A stretch of DNA of 64,000 nt, from assembly GCA_903839035.1 (NCBI GenBank), contig CAIMAQ010000046.1:20382-84381 (forward strand), given 5' to 3'. The notes below the pieces were generated by a model. That model saw nothing but the letters and a program-made list of their open reading frames with translations, had not been told where the DNA came from and did no database searches. Positions 24,768-32,659 of the stretch are shown here, piece after piece. This stretch comes from an uncultured Opitutia bacterium (GTDB taxonomy: Bacteria; Verrucomicrobiota; Verrucomicrobiia; Opitutales; Opitutaceae). How positions within the stretch are numbered: the first letter of the stretch is position 1; each line of letters begins with the position of its first letter. The position numbers and the translations under genes are program-made.

Positions 24768-27572
24768 CTAATTTCTCCGGAAGCGCGGCCAACGGAGCAG
24801 GGCCAGCATGCCCAGCGCCGCTCCAAACCAGCCGCCCATGGAGCCCGCGCCGTTGCCATTCGGCGCGCTGCTCGAGCTGACGCCCGAGGGGGTGGACGTG
24901 CTGCCACTGCCGGTCGAACCGCTGCTCGAACTGGAGCTCGTGGATCCCTGCCGGAGCGTGAGGGTCGTGACGACCCCCGCCGGCGTGACCTTGCGGATCG
25001 ACGCGTTACCGGTGTCGGCCACGTAGAGATTGCCGGAGCCATCAATGGTCAGGGCCCGCGGCAGGTTGAACATGGCGCCGGAGCCCGTGCCATCCTGATT
25101 GCCACCAATCGCCGGCAGACCTGCCAGCGTGGTCACCACGCCGGCCGGTGTGACCTTGCGAATCGTGCTGTTGCCGGTGTCGGCCACATAGAGGTTGCCG
25201 GCGCTGTCCAGCACGACGCCGTCCGGCTGGTTGAACAGGGCCAGGCTGCCGGCTCCGTCGGAAAACCCGCTGACGCCCTGCAAACCGGCCAGCGTCGTGA
25301 CCACCCCCGCGGGCGTGATCTTGCGGATGAGGTTGTTGGACTGGTCGGCAACATAGACGTTGCCCGCCGCGTCCACGGCCAGGCCAGCCGGATAATTGAA
25401 CCGGGCAGCCGCGCCCGTGCCATCGGCAAAGCCCGACACTCCGGCCGAACCGGCCAGCGTGCTCACCGAGCCTGCCGACGTGATTTTGCGAATGGTGTGG
25501 TTCATGGCGTCGGCCACGTAGAGGTTGCCGGCGGAATCGATGGCGATGCCCAGCGGTCCCCCGAAGGTGGCCGCGGTTCCCACGCCATCGACGTTGCCCC
25601 GGATGGAGGAGGAGCCGGCAAACGTGGTCACGCTGCCGTCGGTGCCCACCCGCCGGATCATGGCATTGGCCGTGTCGGCGACATAGATGACTCCCGTCCC
25701 CGCTGCGACCACCCCGCCCGGTTGATTGAAGAGCGCGGCGGCGCCGGTGCCGTTACTCGTGCCCGCACTACCGCTGGTTCCGGCCAGCAGGGTGACGTCA
25801 CCTGCGGTCGTGACCTTTTGCACGGTATCGCCCGAGGAATCACTCACGTACAACCCGTCGGGGCCCACAAACGTGATGCCCGAGGGATAGGAAAAGAAGG
25901 TCGACGCCGGCGGAGGAGGAGTCGGCGGTGGCGGCGCGGAGCCCACCACCAGCACCGCCGCCGAGGACGTGACGTTGCCGGCGCTGTTGCTGACCAGCAC
26001 CGTGTAGTTGCCCGCGTCGCCGGTCGCGGCCGCCGCAATCGAATAGGACGCACTGGTTGCGCCGCCGATGGCCACGCCGCCCTTGCTCCACTGGTAGGTG
26101 GGCACGGGATTGCCGCTGGCCCCTACCGTGAAGATGACGGAGTCGCCCGCGGTGACCGTCTGGCTGACGGGCTGCATCGTGATGGAAGGAGCGGTATTGG
26201 CCGGCGGGGCCGGCTGCACGGTGAGCGTGGCCGACGACGAAGTGGCCGAGCCGGCCACATTGGTGGCCGTGGCAGCGTAGGATCCGGCATCACCGCTGGC
26301 CGCCGCAGCGATCGTGTACAAGGAGTTGGTGGCCCCGCCGATGGCCACGCCGCCCTTGCTCCATTGGTAGGTCGGAGTGGGTGTGCCGCTCGCCGCTACC
26401 GTGAAGGTGACCGAGCCACCCGTCGTGACCGACTGGCTGGACGGTTGCGTCGTGATGGTGGGGGCCACGTTAGTCGGCGGCGCCGCCTGGACCGTCAGGG
26501 TCGCCCCGGACGAGGTGACCGTGCCCGCGCTGTTGGTCGCGGTGGCCGTGTAGGTGCCGGCGTCGCCGCTGGCCACCGCGTTAATGGTGTAGGTCGTGCC
26601 CGTCGCCCCGCCGATGGCGACGCCGCCCTTGTTCCACTGGTAGGTCGGCGTGGGATTGCCACTCGCCGCCACCGTGAAGGTGACCGGGTTGCCCGTCGTG
26701 ATGGTCTGGCTGGACGGCTGCGTGGTGACGGCCGGGGCCGTGTTGGGCGGCGGCGCGGCCTGGACCGTCAGCGTGGCACCATTGGATGTGGCTGTACCCG
26801 CCACATTCGTCGCGGTGGCCGTGTAGGTGCCAGCATCGCCGTTGGCCACGGCGGCAATGGTGTAGGTCGTACCGGTCGCGCCGCCGATGGGCACGCCGCC
26901 CTTGTTCCACTGATAGGTCGGGGTCGGGGTGCCGCTCGCGGCCACGACGAAGGTGACGGAGCTGCCCACGGTGATGGTCTGGTTGCCGGGCTGCGTCGTG
27001 ATCGACGGCGCCGTGTTGGCGGGTCCGCCGCTGCTGATGTTGAAGGTCACCGTGATCTTCGCGCTGTTACCGCCCGTGCCATTCAATCCATCCCAGGCTG
27101 TGACGGTGCAGGCCGTCGTGCCGACCGCGGTCGGAGTGCCGGCAATCGTCATCTTGTAGGGTGCGACGACGTTGACGGGATTACCGCCGGTGACACTCAT
27201 GCCGGCCGGCAGTGGCGTGGTGCTCTTCACGCTCCAGGACTTGGGGTTGCCGGGCGCACCGCTCACCGAGATGCCGACGCTGAGGGCCGTGCCGGTCGTG
27301 CCCGTGACGGTGAAGGTCGAGTTGGCGGCGCCACTGGCCGGGGTGGCAGGGCTCACATTGAAGACGGTGGCACCCGCCACGGAATTGTACGCGCCCATGG
27401 CAGTGGCGACGAGGCTGGAGCGGAGAATCAGCGGCGCCCGTTCGAGCACGACGTTTTCCAGCAGATCCAGGACGCGCAGCACCGGGGCCGGCGTGCGCTG
27501 CAGCAGCATGATCAGCATGCCGGCGGGCAATTGCAGCCGATGCAAACGGCTGGAGAAAGCGGATGTTTTCAT
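24768..27572 (-). CDS. Large surface protein: Ig-like repeats, six-unit NHL propeller, C-terminal anchor
   Basis: 934 residues. An unusual N-terminal leader (RLHRLQLPAGMLIMLLQRT...) resembles one I know from large Opitutaceae surface proteins. A putative-Ig (cadherin-like) segment is followed by four Ig-like domains of exactly 91 residues, each with the QP-xxQT-V-x-G-V-FTV-ASG-P-PTYQW-KGG core. Then come six NHL-type units of about 55 residues (GNLYVADTGN-TIRKVTPAGVVTTLAG), enough to close a six-bladed propeller. A Ser-rich linker leads to GGWFGAALGMLALLRW and RFRRN, a hydrophobic-plus-basic sorting or anchor tail. It is likely an adhesin or ligand-binding protein at the cell surface. It follows the DUF4266 gene by 55 bp and may be read from the same transcript. 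Confidence 0.85.
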   Translation of the reverse strand: MKTSAFSSRLHRLQLPAGMLIMLLQRTPAPVLRVLDLLENVVLERAPLILRSSLVATAMGAYNSVAGATVFNVSPATPASGAANSTFTVTGTTGTALSVGISVSGAPGNPKSWSVKSTTPLPAGMSVTGGNPVNVVAPYKMTIAGTPTAVGTTACTVTAWDGLNGTGGNSAKITVTFNISSGGPANTAPSITTQPGNQTITVGSSVTFVVAASGTPTPTYQWNKGGVPIGGATGTTYTIAAVANGDAGTYTATATNVAGTATSNGATLTVQAAPPPNTAPAVTTQPSSQTITTGNPVTFTVAASGNPTPTYQWNKGGVAIGGATGTTYTINAVASGDAGTYTATATNSAGTVTSSGATLTVQAAPPTNVAPTITTQPSSQSVTTGGSVTFTVAASGTPTPTYQWSKGGVAIGGATNSLYTIAAAASGDAGSYAATATNVAGSATSSSATLTVQPAPPANTAPSITMQPVSQTVTAGDSVIFTVGASGNPVPTYQWSKGGVAIGGATSASYSIAAAATGDAGNYTVLVSNSAGNVTSSAAVLVVGSAPPPPTPPPPASTFFSYPSGITFVGPDGLYVSDSSGDTVQKVTTAGDVTLLAGTSGSAGTSNGTGAAALFNQPGGVVAAGTGVIYVADTANAMIRRVGTDGSVTTFAGSSSIRGNVDGVGTAATFGGPLGIAIDSAGNLYVADAMNHTIRKITSAGSVSTLAGSAGVSGFADGTGAAARFNYPAGLAVDAAGNVYVADQSNNLIRKITPAGVVTTLAGLQGVSGFSDGAGSLALFNQPDGVVLDSAGNLYVADTGNSTIRKVTPAGVVTTLAGLPAIGGNQDGTGSGAMFNLPRALTIDGSGNLYVADTGNASIRKVTPAGVVTTLTLRQGSTSSSSSSGSTGSGSTSTPSGVSSSSAPNGNGAGSMGGWFGAALGMLALLRWPRFRRN
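25932..27024 (-). repeat. Four tandem 273-bp repeats encoding Ig-like domains
   Basis: The same codons (for example GCCACGCCGCCCTTG near 26071, 26344, 26617 and 26890) recur at an exact 273-bp period. High nucleotide identity between the units points to recent duplication or gene conversion, and copy number may vary between strains. Confidence 0.8.
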
Positions 27573-27627
27573 AAGTCGACGGGGGTGCAGAAGTGAGAGT
27601 AGGTCAGGCAGAGGAACTTGGATTCAG

Positions 27628-27849
27628 TCAGTTGCAGCCGCAGCCGCTGCCACCGACCCCGCGGCCACCTGTGGCAGCCTCGCAGGAGAAATAGATATGC
27701 TCGAACATGGCGCTGTGCAGCGGGTCGCGATCCGGCCGCATCTTGGGGTCGGCCAGCGTGGCGCGTTCCCACGGCTGCACCGTGGTGCAGCCGGACAGCA
27801 GGGCGGTGAGGACCGCGAGGCCGAGGAGGAGGGTGAGTTTGGTCTTCAT
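27628..27849 (-). CDS. Small DUF4266-type lipoprotein
   Basis: 73 residues. The lipobox LLSGC follows a hydrophobic core (LLLGLAVLTA), giving a lipoprotein with mature Cys20. The mature part shows the DUF4266 pattern: VQPWERATLADP, a middle HIYFSCEAATGG and a Gly-rich end GVGGSGCGCN with closely spaced cysteines. The ATG overlaps the thioredoxin-like gene stop (ATGA). In this gene neighbourhood the family travels with DUF3570, ApbE and a TlpA-like protein. Its role is unknown; the C-terminal CGC could bind a metal or a cofactor (inference). Confidence 0.85.
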   Translation of the reverse strand: MKTKLTLLLGLAVLTALLSGCTTVQPWERATLADPKMRPDRDPLHSAMFEHIYFSCEAATGGRGVGGSGCGCN

Positions 27850-28346
27850 GATTTTTCCTCCAGCAGGCGGGCGATTTCCTCGCGCAGGGCCTTCACGGTG
27901 GACTCGCCGTGGTAGCCGCTGTGCACCGAGCGCACGATGCCGTGGCGGTCAAGGAGGTAGGAGGTCGGCATCGCCGGTACCCGGACTTCCGAGATCAGCT
28001 TCTGGGCGCTGTCCCGCACAGTGGAAAACGCCGGTTTGAACCGCTGCAGGAATTCCTCGTAGGGGCCCGCGGTCTTGTCGACGCTGACCGCCAGCAGGAT
28101 GAAGCCGCGTGGGGCGAACTCGCGCTGCAGTTCCGTGTAAGCCGGGAACGACGCCTTGCACGGGGCACACCAGGTGGCCCAGAAATCAACCAGCACCACC
28201 TGCCCGGCAAAATCGGGCAGCGTACCCTCCAAGGCATGGCCCGCGAGGGCGGGAAAGGGCTGGCCGGGCTTCACCTGGCCCGCGGCGGAGAGCGCGAGGA
28301 CCAGGCCAAGGATGAGTCCTTGGATGAGTTTAGTTGTGTACGACAT
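27846..28346 (-). CDS. TlpA/ResA-like periplasmic thioredoxin
   Basis: 166 residues with a signal peptide (LIQGLILGLVLALSAAG) and then a thioredoxin fold. The redox motif is WCAPC in VDFWATWCAPCKASFPAY, with the cis-Pro region VPAMPTSYLLDRHG. It should reduce disulfides in the periplasm, for example in the Cys-rich DUF4266 lipoprotein or in a haem-type protein. Its start overlaps the 3' end of the ApbE gene by 17 bp, and its own stop overlaps DUF4266, so the four genes form a tight operon. Confidence 0.9.
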   Translation of the reverse strand: MSYTTKLIQGLILGLVLALSAAGQVKPGQPFPALAGHALEGTLPDFAGQVVLVDFWATWCAPCKASFPAYTELQREFAPRGFILLAVSVDKTAGPYEEFLQRFKPAFSTVRDSAQKLISEVRVPAMPTSYLLDRHGIVRSVHSGYHGESTVKALREEIARLLEEKS

Positions 28347-29301
28347 AATTGAAAAATCCCCGGGTTTGGTGGCGGGCGTCGGCGGTGAGGATGCAGCCTT
28401 CCGCGCCCATGGATTCCTGAATGAAACGGATGCCCTCGGCCGGCGGGAGGATGAAGGCCGTGGTGGACAGCACGCCGGCCTGCACGCAGGTCGGCGCGAT
28501 GACCGTCACCTGGCGCGCCCCGTGGGCCACCGGGCGACCGGTGCGCGGATCCACAATGTGGCCATAGCGCACGCCCCCAATGGTGAACCCGCGCCGGTAG
28601 TCGCCGGACGAGGCCACCCCGCGATTGTTGATGGCGAGACTGCCCCAGCAGGCATCGCCGGGCCGCACCGGATCCTCGAGGCCGATGTGCCAGCCGGGCT
28701 TGCCCGGGGCCGCGCCCACCGCCCGCAGATCATGGCCGAAATCCACCAGCACCTGGGACAGGCCGTGCTCCTTCGCGAGCCCGGCCACCATGTCCACGGC
28801 GTATTCTTTCCCCCACCCGCCCAGGTCCAGGGCCATGCCCGCCTTCGGCAGGCGAACCCGGCCGCGCTCGCGTTGCACCAGCGGCCATCCGACCAGCTGG
28901 CGGGCAGCCTGGATCTCCGCGGCCGAGGGGATCCGCGGCACGGCCGCCTTGTAGTCCCACAGCCGCATCAGCGGCAGGGCCGTGATGTCGAGCAGTCCCT
29001 TGGTGAGGGAATAAATGGATCCGCTCAGGTCGAGGATGCGCTCCATCTCCTCGTCCACCTCCACCCAATCACGCCCGGCGGCGCCATTGATCCGGCTGAT
29101 CAGGCTGTCCGGCCGGAACCGCGAATACTTCGCCTCGAACGCCGCGACCCACGCCTGTGCCGCCGACGCAAAGGCGCGGGAGGCGGGGGCATTGTCACCC
29201 GCAGATTGGATGAAGCACTCGGTGCCGAGGGCGGTCCACCGCACCGACTGCAGTGGGGTGGAACGCGGAACCAGCGCGGGGGCGGTGGTGGTGGTGGTCA
29301 T
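28330..29301 (-). CDS. apbE: ApbE-type FAD:protein FMN transferase
   Basis: 323 residues. Family features are the start WTALGTECFIQ, LPLMRLWDYK, the key motif DLGGWGKEYAVD with Gly-Lys, the GWHIGLEDP strand, SSGDYRRGF, HIVDPRTGRP and the metal-site stretch STTAFIL. The enzyme moves FMN from FAD to Thr or Ser of a partner protein in the periplasm. Unusually, the N-terminus (MTTTTTAPALVPRS) has no signal peptide or lipobox. Upstream, 7 bp away, is DUF3570, which carries a motif like the flavinylation site; downstream are the thioredoxin and DUF4266. Confidence 0.9.
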   Translation of the reverse strand: MTTTTTAPALVPRSTPLQSVRWTALGTECFIQSAGDNAPASRAFASAAQAWVAAFEAKYSRFRPDSLISRINGAAGRDWVEVDEEMERILDLSGSIYSLTKGLLDITALPLMRLWDYKAAVPRIPSAAEIQAARQLVGWPLVQRERGRVRLPKAGMALDLGGWGKEYAVDMVAGLAKEHGLSQVLVDFGHDLRAVGAAPGKPGWHIGLEDPVRPGDACWGSLAINNRGVASSGDYRRGFTIGGVRYGHIVDPRTGRPVAHGARQVTVIAPTCVQAGVLSTTAFILPPAEGIRFIQESMGAEGCILTADARHQTRGFFNYVVHN

Positions 29302-29308
29302 CCGGAGT

Positions 29309-30496
29309 TCAGTGGATAAATTTCAGGCCAAACGTGAACACGTTCGCCTTGAAATACGCGCTCTGCGGCGTGGCGTGGTCGAGTCCGCGGTCGGCGTAAC
29401 GGTCATAGGCCGCGCTCACCTCAAGCCAGCGCCGGACCTGCCAGACCACCTTCAACCCGACGTCCACCGACTGCATGTAGGCGAGGCGGTAGTCCGAAGA
29501 GTAGAAGGGACCATGGCCCGTACCCGTCTCCCCGAGCGCGCCGTAACTCGTGATGACGCCCGACCGGTCCGGGTCGACGTAGTAAAAGTCCGCCGCCGAC
29601 TGCCGGTAATAGCGGATCGACGGTTGCACCGTCACATTCTCGCCCATCTTCTGCAGCCAGAGCAGCGTCAGCGTGCTGCTGTTGATGCCGTAGGTGTCGT
29701 GGTAATACCGGTACGAGGCCTCCAGCGCGCCATTCGCGGCCTCGAAATTCCGGTTCAGGCCCAGGAACACGCTGAGCTTGTTGCGCTCCATCGGCCGGTT
29801 CTCGGGCACCGTGTAATAAGTGCCCGGGTCCAGATCGAGCATGGTCGTGGAGACGATCTTGTAGGGATCGCTCATGTAACCCCGCGCCTGGCCATAGGAG
29901 ATGTTCGCGCTCACCGAGGTGTTGGCGTCGATGATCTGGTTCACGCCCACCAGGAAGTCGTTGCTCGTCTTGGGCCGCGTGATGGTCCAGCCGAGCTTCT
30001 CCTCGTTGATCCGGTCATCCGCCCGGCCGTAGCCGAGCAGCAGGCTGGTGTTCTTTTCGTTGAAATCGATGACCCCGTTCAGCGAGTACCCATTGGAGAA
30101 ATAATCGCTCTCGCGGCTGTTGGCGAAACCCGCCGTCAGGCTCACGCGCTCGAACTGGTGCGAGAGCTCGGCGTTCCACGCCTTGCGGCGGTCGTGCATG
30201 TGCGCCAGCGGCACCTGGCCGCCGGGCACCGCGGCTTTTTCGCCGGTGGGCGTCGAACCGGCAATCGCGTCGATCAGGCCCATCACCTTGAAATGCGTGC
30301 TGGTCGAGAGATCCGCGTCCAACTGCGAGTAGGTCGTGTCCACCCGGATGCGGTTGTCGCCCTCCTGGTAGGACTGGTCCTTCACCGCCAGCGTGTCCTC
30401 AGCCCGGCCGGAGCGGGACGTAGCGAGGAGAAGCAGCAGGCTTAGGATATGTGTGCGGGCGGAACCTTGCGGGGGCAGGATTGGGCGGGATTTCAT
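29309..30496 (-). CDS. DUF3570-type outer-membrane protein with flavinylation-like motif
   Basis: 395 residues from the ATG at 30496, which gives a signal peptide (HILSLLLLLATSRSGRA). The mature protein is rich in alternating aromatic/polar strands and ends in GLKFIH, as in outer-membrane beta-barrels. The early stretch VMGLIDAIAGSTPTG (D76-AIAG-S81-T82) resembles the ApbE target consensus Dx(I)SGAT, so T82 is the candidate FMN acceptor. It is first in the operon DUF3570-apbE-tlpA-DUF4266, and the spacing to ApbE is 7 bp. A role in extracytoplasmic electron transfer has been suggested for this association; the specific reaction is unknown. Confidence 0.82.
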   Translation of the reverse strand: MKSRPILPPQGSARTHILSLLLLLATSRSGRAEDTLAVKDQSYQEGDNRIRVDTTYSQLDADLSTSTHFKVMGLIDAIAGSTPTGEKAAVPGGQVPLAHMHDRRKAWNAELSHQFERVSLTAGFANSRESDYFSNGYSLNGVIDFNEKNTSLLLGYGRADDRINEEKLGWTITRPKTSNDFLVGVNQIIDANTSVSANISYGQARGYMSDPYKIVSTTMLDLDPGTYYTVPENRPMERNKLSVFLGLNRNFEAANGALEASYRYYHDTYGINSSTLTLLWLQKMGENVTVQPSIRYYRQSAADFYYVDPDRSGVITSYGALGETGTGHGPFYSSDYRLAYMQSVDVGLKVVWQVRRWLEVSAAYDRYADRGLDHATPQSAYFKANVFTFGLKFIH

Positions 30497-30639
30497 GCGG
30501 GCGCGTAGGAAGTGCGCACTCTGACCGAGTCCTGCAAGTTCAGTTCTGCCGTTTTCCGTCAAAACCGTTTGAAAATGTTCGCGCTAATTGCGCAGGACAA
30601 AAAATGCGCAGGGCGGTCGTAATTTTTATCTCAAAAGAC

Positions 30640-30650
30640 GGGTATTACCC
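30640..30650. promoter_or_regulatory. GGGTA-T-TACCC dyad upstream of DUF3570 operon
   Basis: An 11-bp perfect dyad lies ~145 bp before the DUF3570 start within the AT-rich 30540-30680 stretch, which otherwise contains no gene. A similar TTACCC/GGGTAA dyad is found at 31057-31071. A role is not shown. Confidence 0.3.
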
Positions 30651-30726
30651 CTACGTGCGGTGTAATTTTGTACCTCCGCACGCCCCGCGCAGTCGGTTCC
30701 ACCGGCCGCCGCCTGGTTTTTCCGCC

Positions 30727-30813
30727 TGGTGCCCGGGGTGGGGGTCGAACCCACATGACCTTGCGGTCGGCAGATTTTGAGTCTGCAGCGTCTGCCAATT
30801 CCGCCACCCGGGC
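30727..30813 (-). tRNA. tRNA-Leu (anticodon CAA)
   Basis: Read on the minus strand, a 7-bp acceptor stem (GCCCGGG/CCCGGGC) encloses a D arm, an anticodon stem GCAGA/TCTGC with loop CTCAAAA (anticodon CAA, reads UUG), a long variable arm typical of class II tRNAs and a T arm with GGTTCGA. The discriminator A is followed by an encoded CCA (30727-30729). Confidence 0.95.
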
Positions 30814-30829
30814 CACGAGACGTGCGCGC

Positions 30830-30857
30830 AAGCTAGGAGCGCCTCCCCGGGTGTAAA
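30830..30857 (-). promoter_or_regulatory. Probable promoter of tRNA-Leu
   Basis: On the minus strand, TTTACA (-35, 30852-30857) is separated by 16 bp from TAGCTT (-10, 30830-30835), ~16 bp before the mature tRNA start. The -10 is a weak match. Confidence 0.4.
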
Positions 30858-31056
30858 CTGCTTTTTTCTCCACCCGAGTGGGCGAAGATGATGCGGGCAA
30901 GTTGCTGGCGTCGGGCGCGGCGGGCTGCCGATCGGGAATTACACCCCCTGCGGCCGCCGGTCTTTCAACCTTCCGCCCCCACCTTCAACTCCCTCGGCCC
31001 GCCCGCCGGATAAGATTGAACGTCCCGCCCCAGCCCCCGTCTTTCCCCGTAATTAG

Positions 31057-31071
31057 TTACCCGTCGGGTAA
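31057..31071. promoter_or_regulatory. TTACCCG-T-CGGGTAA dyad upstream of rsmE
   Basis: Seven-base arms (31057-31063 and 31065-31071) are perfectly symmetric around one base, 106 bp before the rsmE ATG in an AT-richer patch. It looks like an operator for a dimeric regulator; the regulator is unknown. Confidence 0.35.
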
Positions 31072-31177
31072 GTTCATCGTTTGTAGTCAATCGGGCGTCG
31101 GGCCAAACAGCCGGCGCCCTTTTGATTTTCCGGCCCCGGGCTTGTCTCCTGCCCGCCCCCGCCCTTCCCTTGCTTTC

Positions 31178-31957
31178 ATGCCCGACTTTCGCGCCTTCTG
31201 CACGCCGCCGACCGCCGAACCCGCCGAACTCACGCTCGACGCGGACGAGTCCCATCACCTCGTCGCCGTCAATCGCGCGCGCCCCGGCGACACCGTGGTG
31301 GCCTTTGACGGCCGCGGCAGCGAATGGATCTGCGAACTCACCAGTGACCGGAAAAACGCCGCGGTCTTGAAGGTCCGTTTCCGCCAGAAAGCCCGGCCCC
31401 TCCCCTACGAGATCACCCTCGGCCAGGCGCTGCCCAAGGGCCCGTCCATGGACGCCATCGTCCGCAAGGCGACCGAGATCGGCGCCGCCCAGATTGTGCC
31501 GCTGGAAAGCGAGCGCACGCAGGTGCACCTCGAGGGCGACCGCTCCGACCGGAAAATCGAAAAATGGCAGACCGCCGCCCTCGAAGCCGCGAAACAATGC
31601 GGCAACCCCTTTCTCCCCGTGATCGCCCCGGTGCAGAAGGCCGCGGCCTTCATGGAGTCCGCGCGCGGCTACGATCTTAAGCTCATTGCGAGTCTCCAGC
31701 CCGGGGCAAAGTCCTTGAAGGGCGTGCTCGCCGCCTATGCCGCGGTGCAGGGCCGCGCCCCGAAAAAAGTGCTCTGGCTCGTCGGCCCCGAGGGTGATTT
31801 CACCCCCGCGGAGATGAGTCAGGCGAAGTCATGCGGCTTCGAGCCGATCACGCTCGGCCCACTCGTGCTCCGCTGCGAAACCGCCGCGACCTACGCGCTC
31901 AGCGTGCTGAGCTACGAACTGCAATCGCCCGAGGCGCAAATAACACGGGACAAGTAA
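31178..31957 (+). CDS. rsmE: 16S rRNA m3U1498 methyltransferase RsmE
   Basis: 259 residues from the ATG at 31178, where the family's N-terminus fits (MPDFRAFCTPP); the frame extends upstream without support. The PUA-like N-terminal domain (~1-75) has SHHLVAVNRARPGD. The SPOUT domain ends in the trefoil-knot motifs LVGPEGDFTPAE and LGPLVLRCETAATYAL, which bind S-adenosylmethionine. It methylates U1498 of 16S rRNA in the assembled 30S subunit. The 3' end overlaps a repeat element (31943-32014). Confidence 0.95.
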   Translation: MPDFRAFCTPPTAEPAELTLDADESHHLVAVNRARPGDTVVAFDGRGSEWICELTSDRKNAAVLKVRFRQKARPLPYEITLGQALPKGPSMDAIVRKATEIGAAQIVPLESERTQVHLEGDRSDRKIEKWQTAALEAAKQCGNPFLPVIAPVQKAAAFMESARGYDLKLIASLQPGAKSLKGVLAAYAAVQGRAPKKVLWLVGPEGDFTPAEMSQAKSCGFEPITLGPLVLRCETAATYALSVLSYELQSPEAQITRDK

Positions 31958-32014
31958 CAGGTAACAGGCAGCGGCCGGGGCGGCCCGGCTTGTTACTTGG
32001 TCCTTGGGACTTGA
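31943..32014. repeat. Mirror-armed repeat, ACAAGTAACAGGTAACAGG family
   Basis: The left arm 31943-31970 (with CAAGTAACAGGTAACAGG) and the right arm 31991-32013 (TGTTACTTGGTCCTTGGGAC) face each other around a GC-rich core. The left arm includes the rsmE stop codon. The related element at 37765-37880 has the same ACTTG/CCTTG units. Confidence 0.65.
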
Positions 32015-32034
32015 GCCCCTCGCGGCGCGTTCGG

Positions 32035-32502
32035 CTACTTTCGCGCCGCGATATAGCGCTGCACATCGTCGCCGGACACGCGGTGACCGGGGCCGGTCGC
32101 CTCGATGTCCGTGATCTTTGCCGGATCCAGCCCGGCTTCCTGGGCGAGCTTCGTGGCGCGGGGCGTCCAGACCACCGCGGCCGCGGGCATGGCCGCCGCC
32201 GGGGCGGACGCCGCGCTCTTCGCGGTGCCCGACTTGAGGTGCCGCAGGCTTTCGTCCGAGGTCTCGATCTGCACAAACGGGTCGCCGGAATTCATCGTCG
32301 CACCCGGCTGGCCGATGACGGCGTGGATCACGCCGTCACAGGGACTCTCGAACTCAAAGGCGGATTTATCGCTTTCCAGGTCAGCCAGGCGCTGGCCCTT
32401 GGTGACGCGGTCACCGGGCTGGACTTTGATGACGATGACGTTGAGTTCGCTGACGGTCGCGCCCATCGAGGGCACGGGAACGTCGATGATGAAGGTTTCC
32501 AT
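32035..32502 (-). CDS. Stand-alone lipoyl domain plus E3-binding domain (E2-like, no catalytic domain)
   Basis: 155 residues. Residues 3-80 form a lipoyl/biotinyl domain with the attachment Lys at K46 in DLESDKSAFEFESP. A 30-residue Ala/Ser linker leads to a peripheral subunit-binding domain (112-152), with WTPRATKLAQEAGLDPAKI and GPGHRVSGDDVQRYI. A normal E2 of the 2-oxoacid dehydrogenases then has a ~230-residue acyltransferase core, which is absent because the frame stops. It may carry acyl or electron groups between an E1/E3 encoded elsewhere and another acceptor. No E1, E3 or lipoylation genes are nearby. Confidence 0.85.
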   Translation of the reverse strand: METFIIDVPVPSMGATVSELNVIVIKVQPGDRVTKGQRLADLESDKSAFEFESPCDGVIHAVIGQPGATMNSGDPFVQIETSDESLRHLKSGTAKSAASAPAAAMPAAAVVWTPRATKLAQEAGLDPAKITDIEATGPGHRVSGDDVQRYIAARK

Positions 32503-32572
32503 GGCGGTTTTTGTGCCCGAAGTGTGCGCGGTGCGCGGGCTTGGTCAAGGGAAGGCGCGACGATCCTGAGTC

Positions 32573-32654
32573 GCCCGCGAATCACGCGAATCGACGCGAA
32601 GCAGACAAGACCCTCACCCCATCACATTCGCGCCGATTCGCGTGATTCGCGGGC
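32573..32654. repeat. Mirror-armed repeat, GCCCGCGAATCACGCGAATCGACG family
   Basis: The left arm 32573-32600 and the right arm 32627-32654 match as reverse complements at 27 of 28 bases. The arms are built of ~10-nt GCGAATC-type units, with a 26-nt loop. The sequence is nearly the same as in the element at 8881-8974. It ends 5 bp before the kdsA stop codon, in the 3' region of the pyrG-kdsA unit. Confidence 0.85.
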
Positions 32655-32659
32655 AAAAA

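Larger units (their letters stand above)
30814..31177. other. Intergenic stretch between tRNA-Leu and rsmE
   Basis: No gene is supported. It holds the probable tRNA promoter (30830-30857) and a perfect dyad at 31057-31071. The remainder is GC-rich without clear structure. Confidence 0.6.

Noticed and set aside
25932..27024. Regular 273-bp repeats as a possible CRISPR array
   Set aside because: The units are contiguous coding repeats with no spacer structure; they encode Ig-like domains.
25497..27596. 699-residue plus-strand frame opposite the Ig/NHL gene
   Set aside because: The translation (Gly/Arg/His repeats) only mirrors the tandem repeats of the true gene. It has no start signal or domain.
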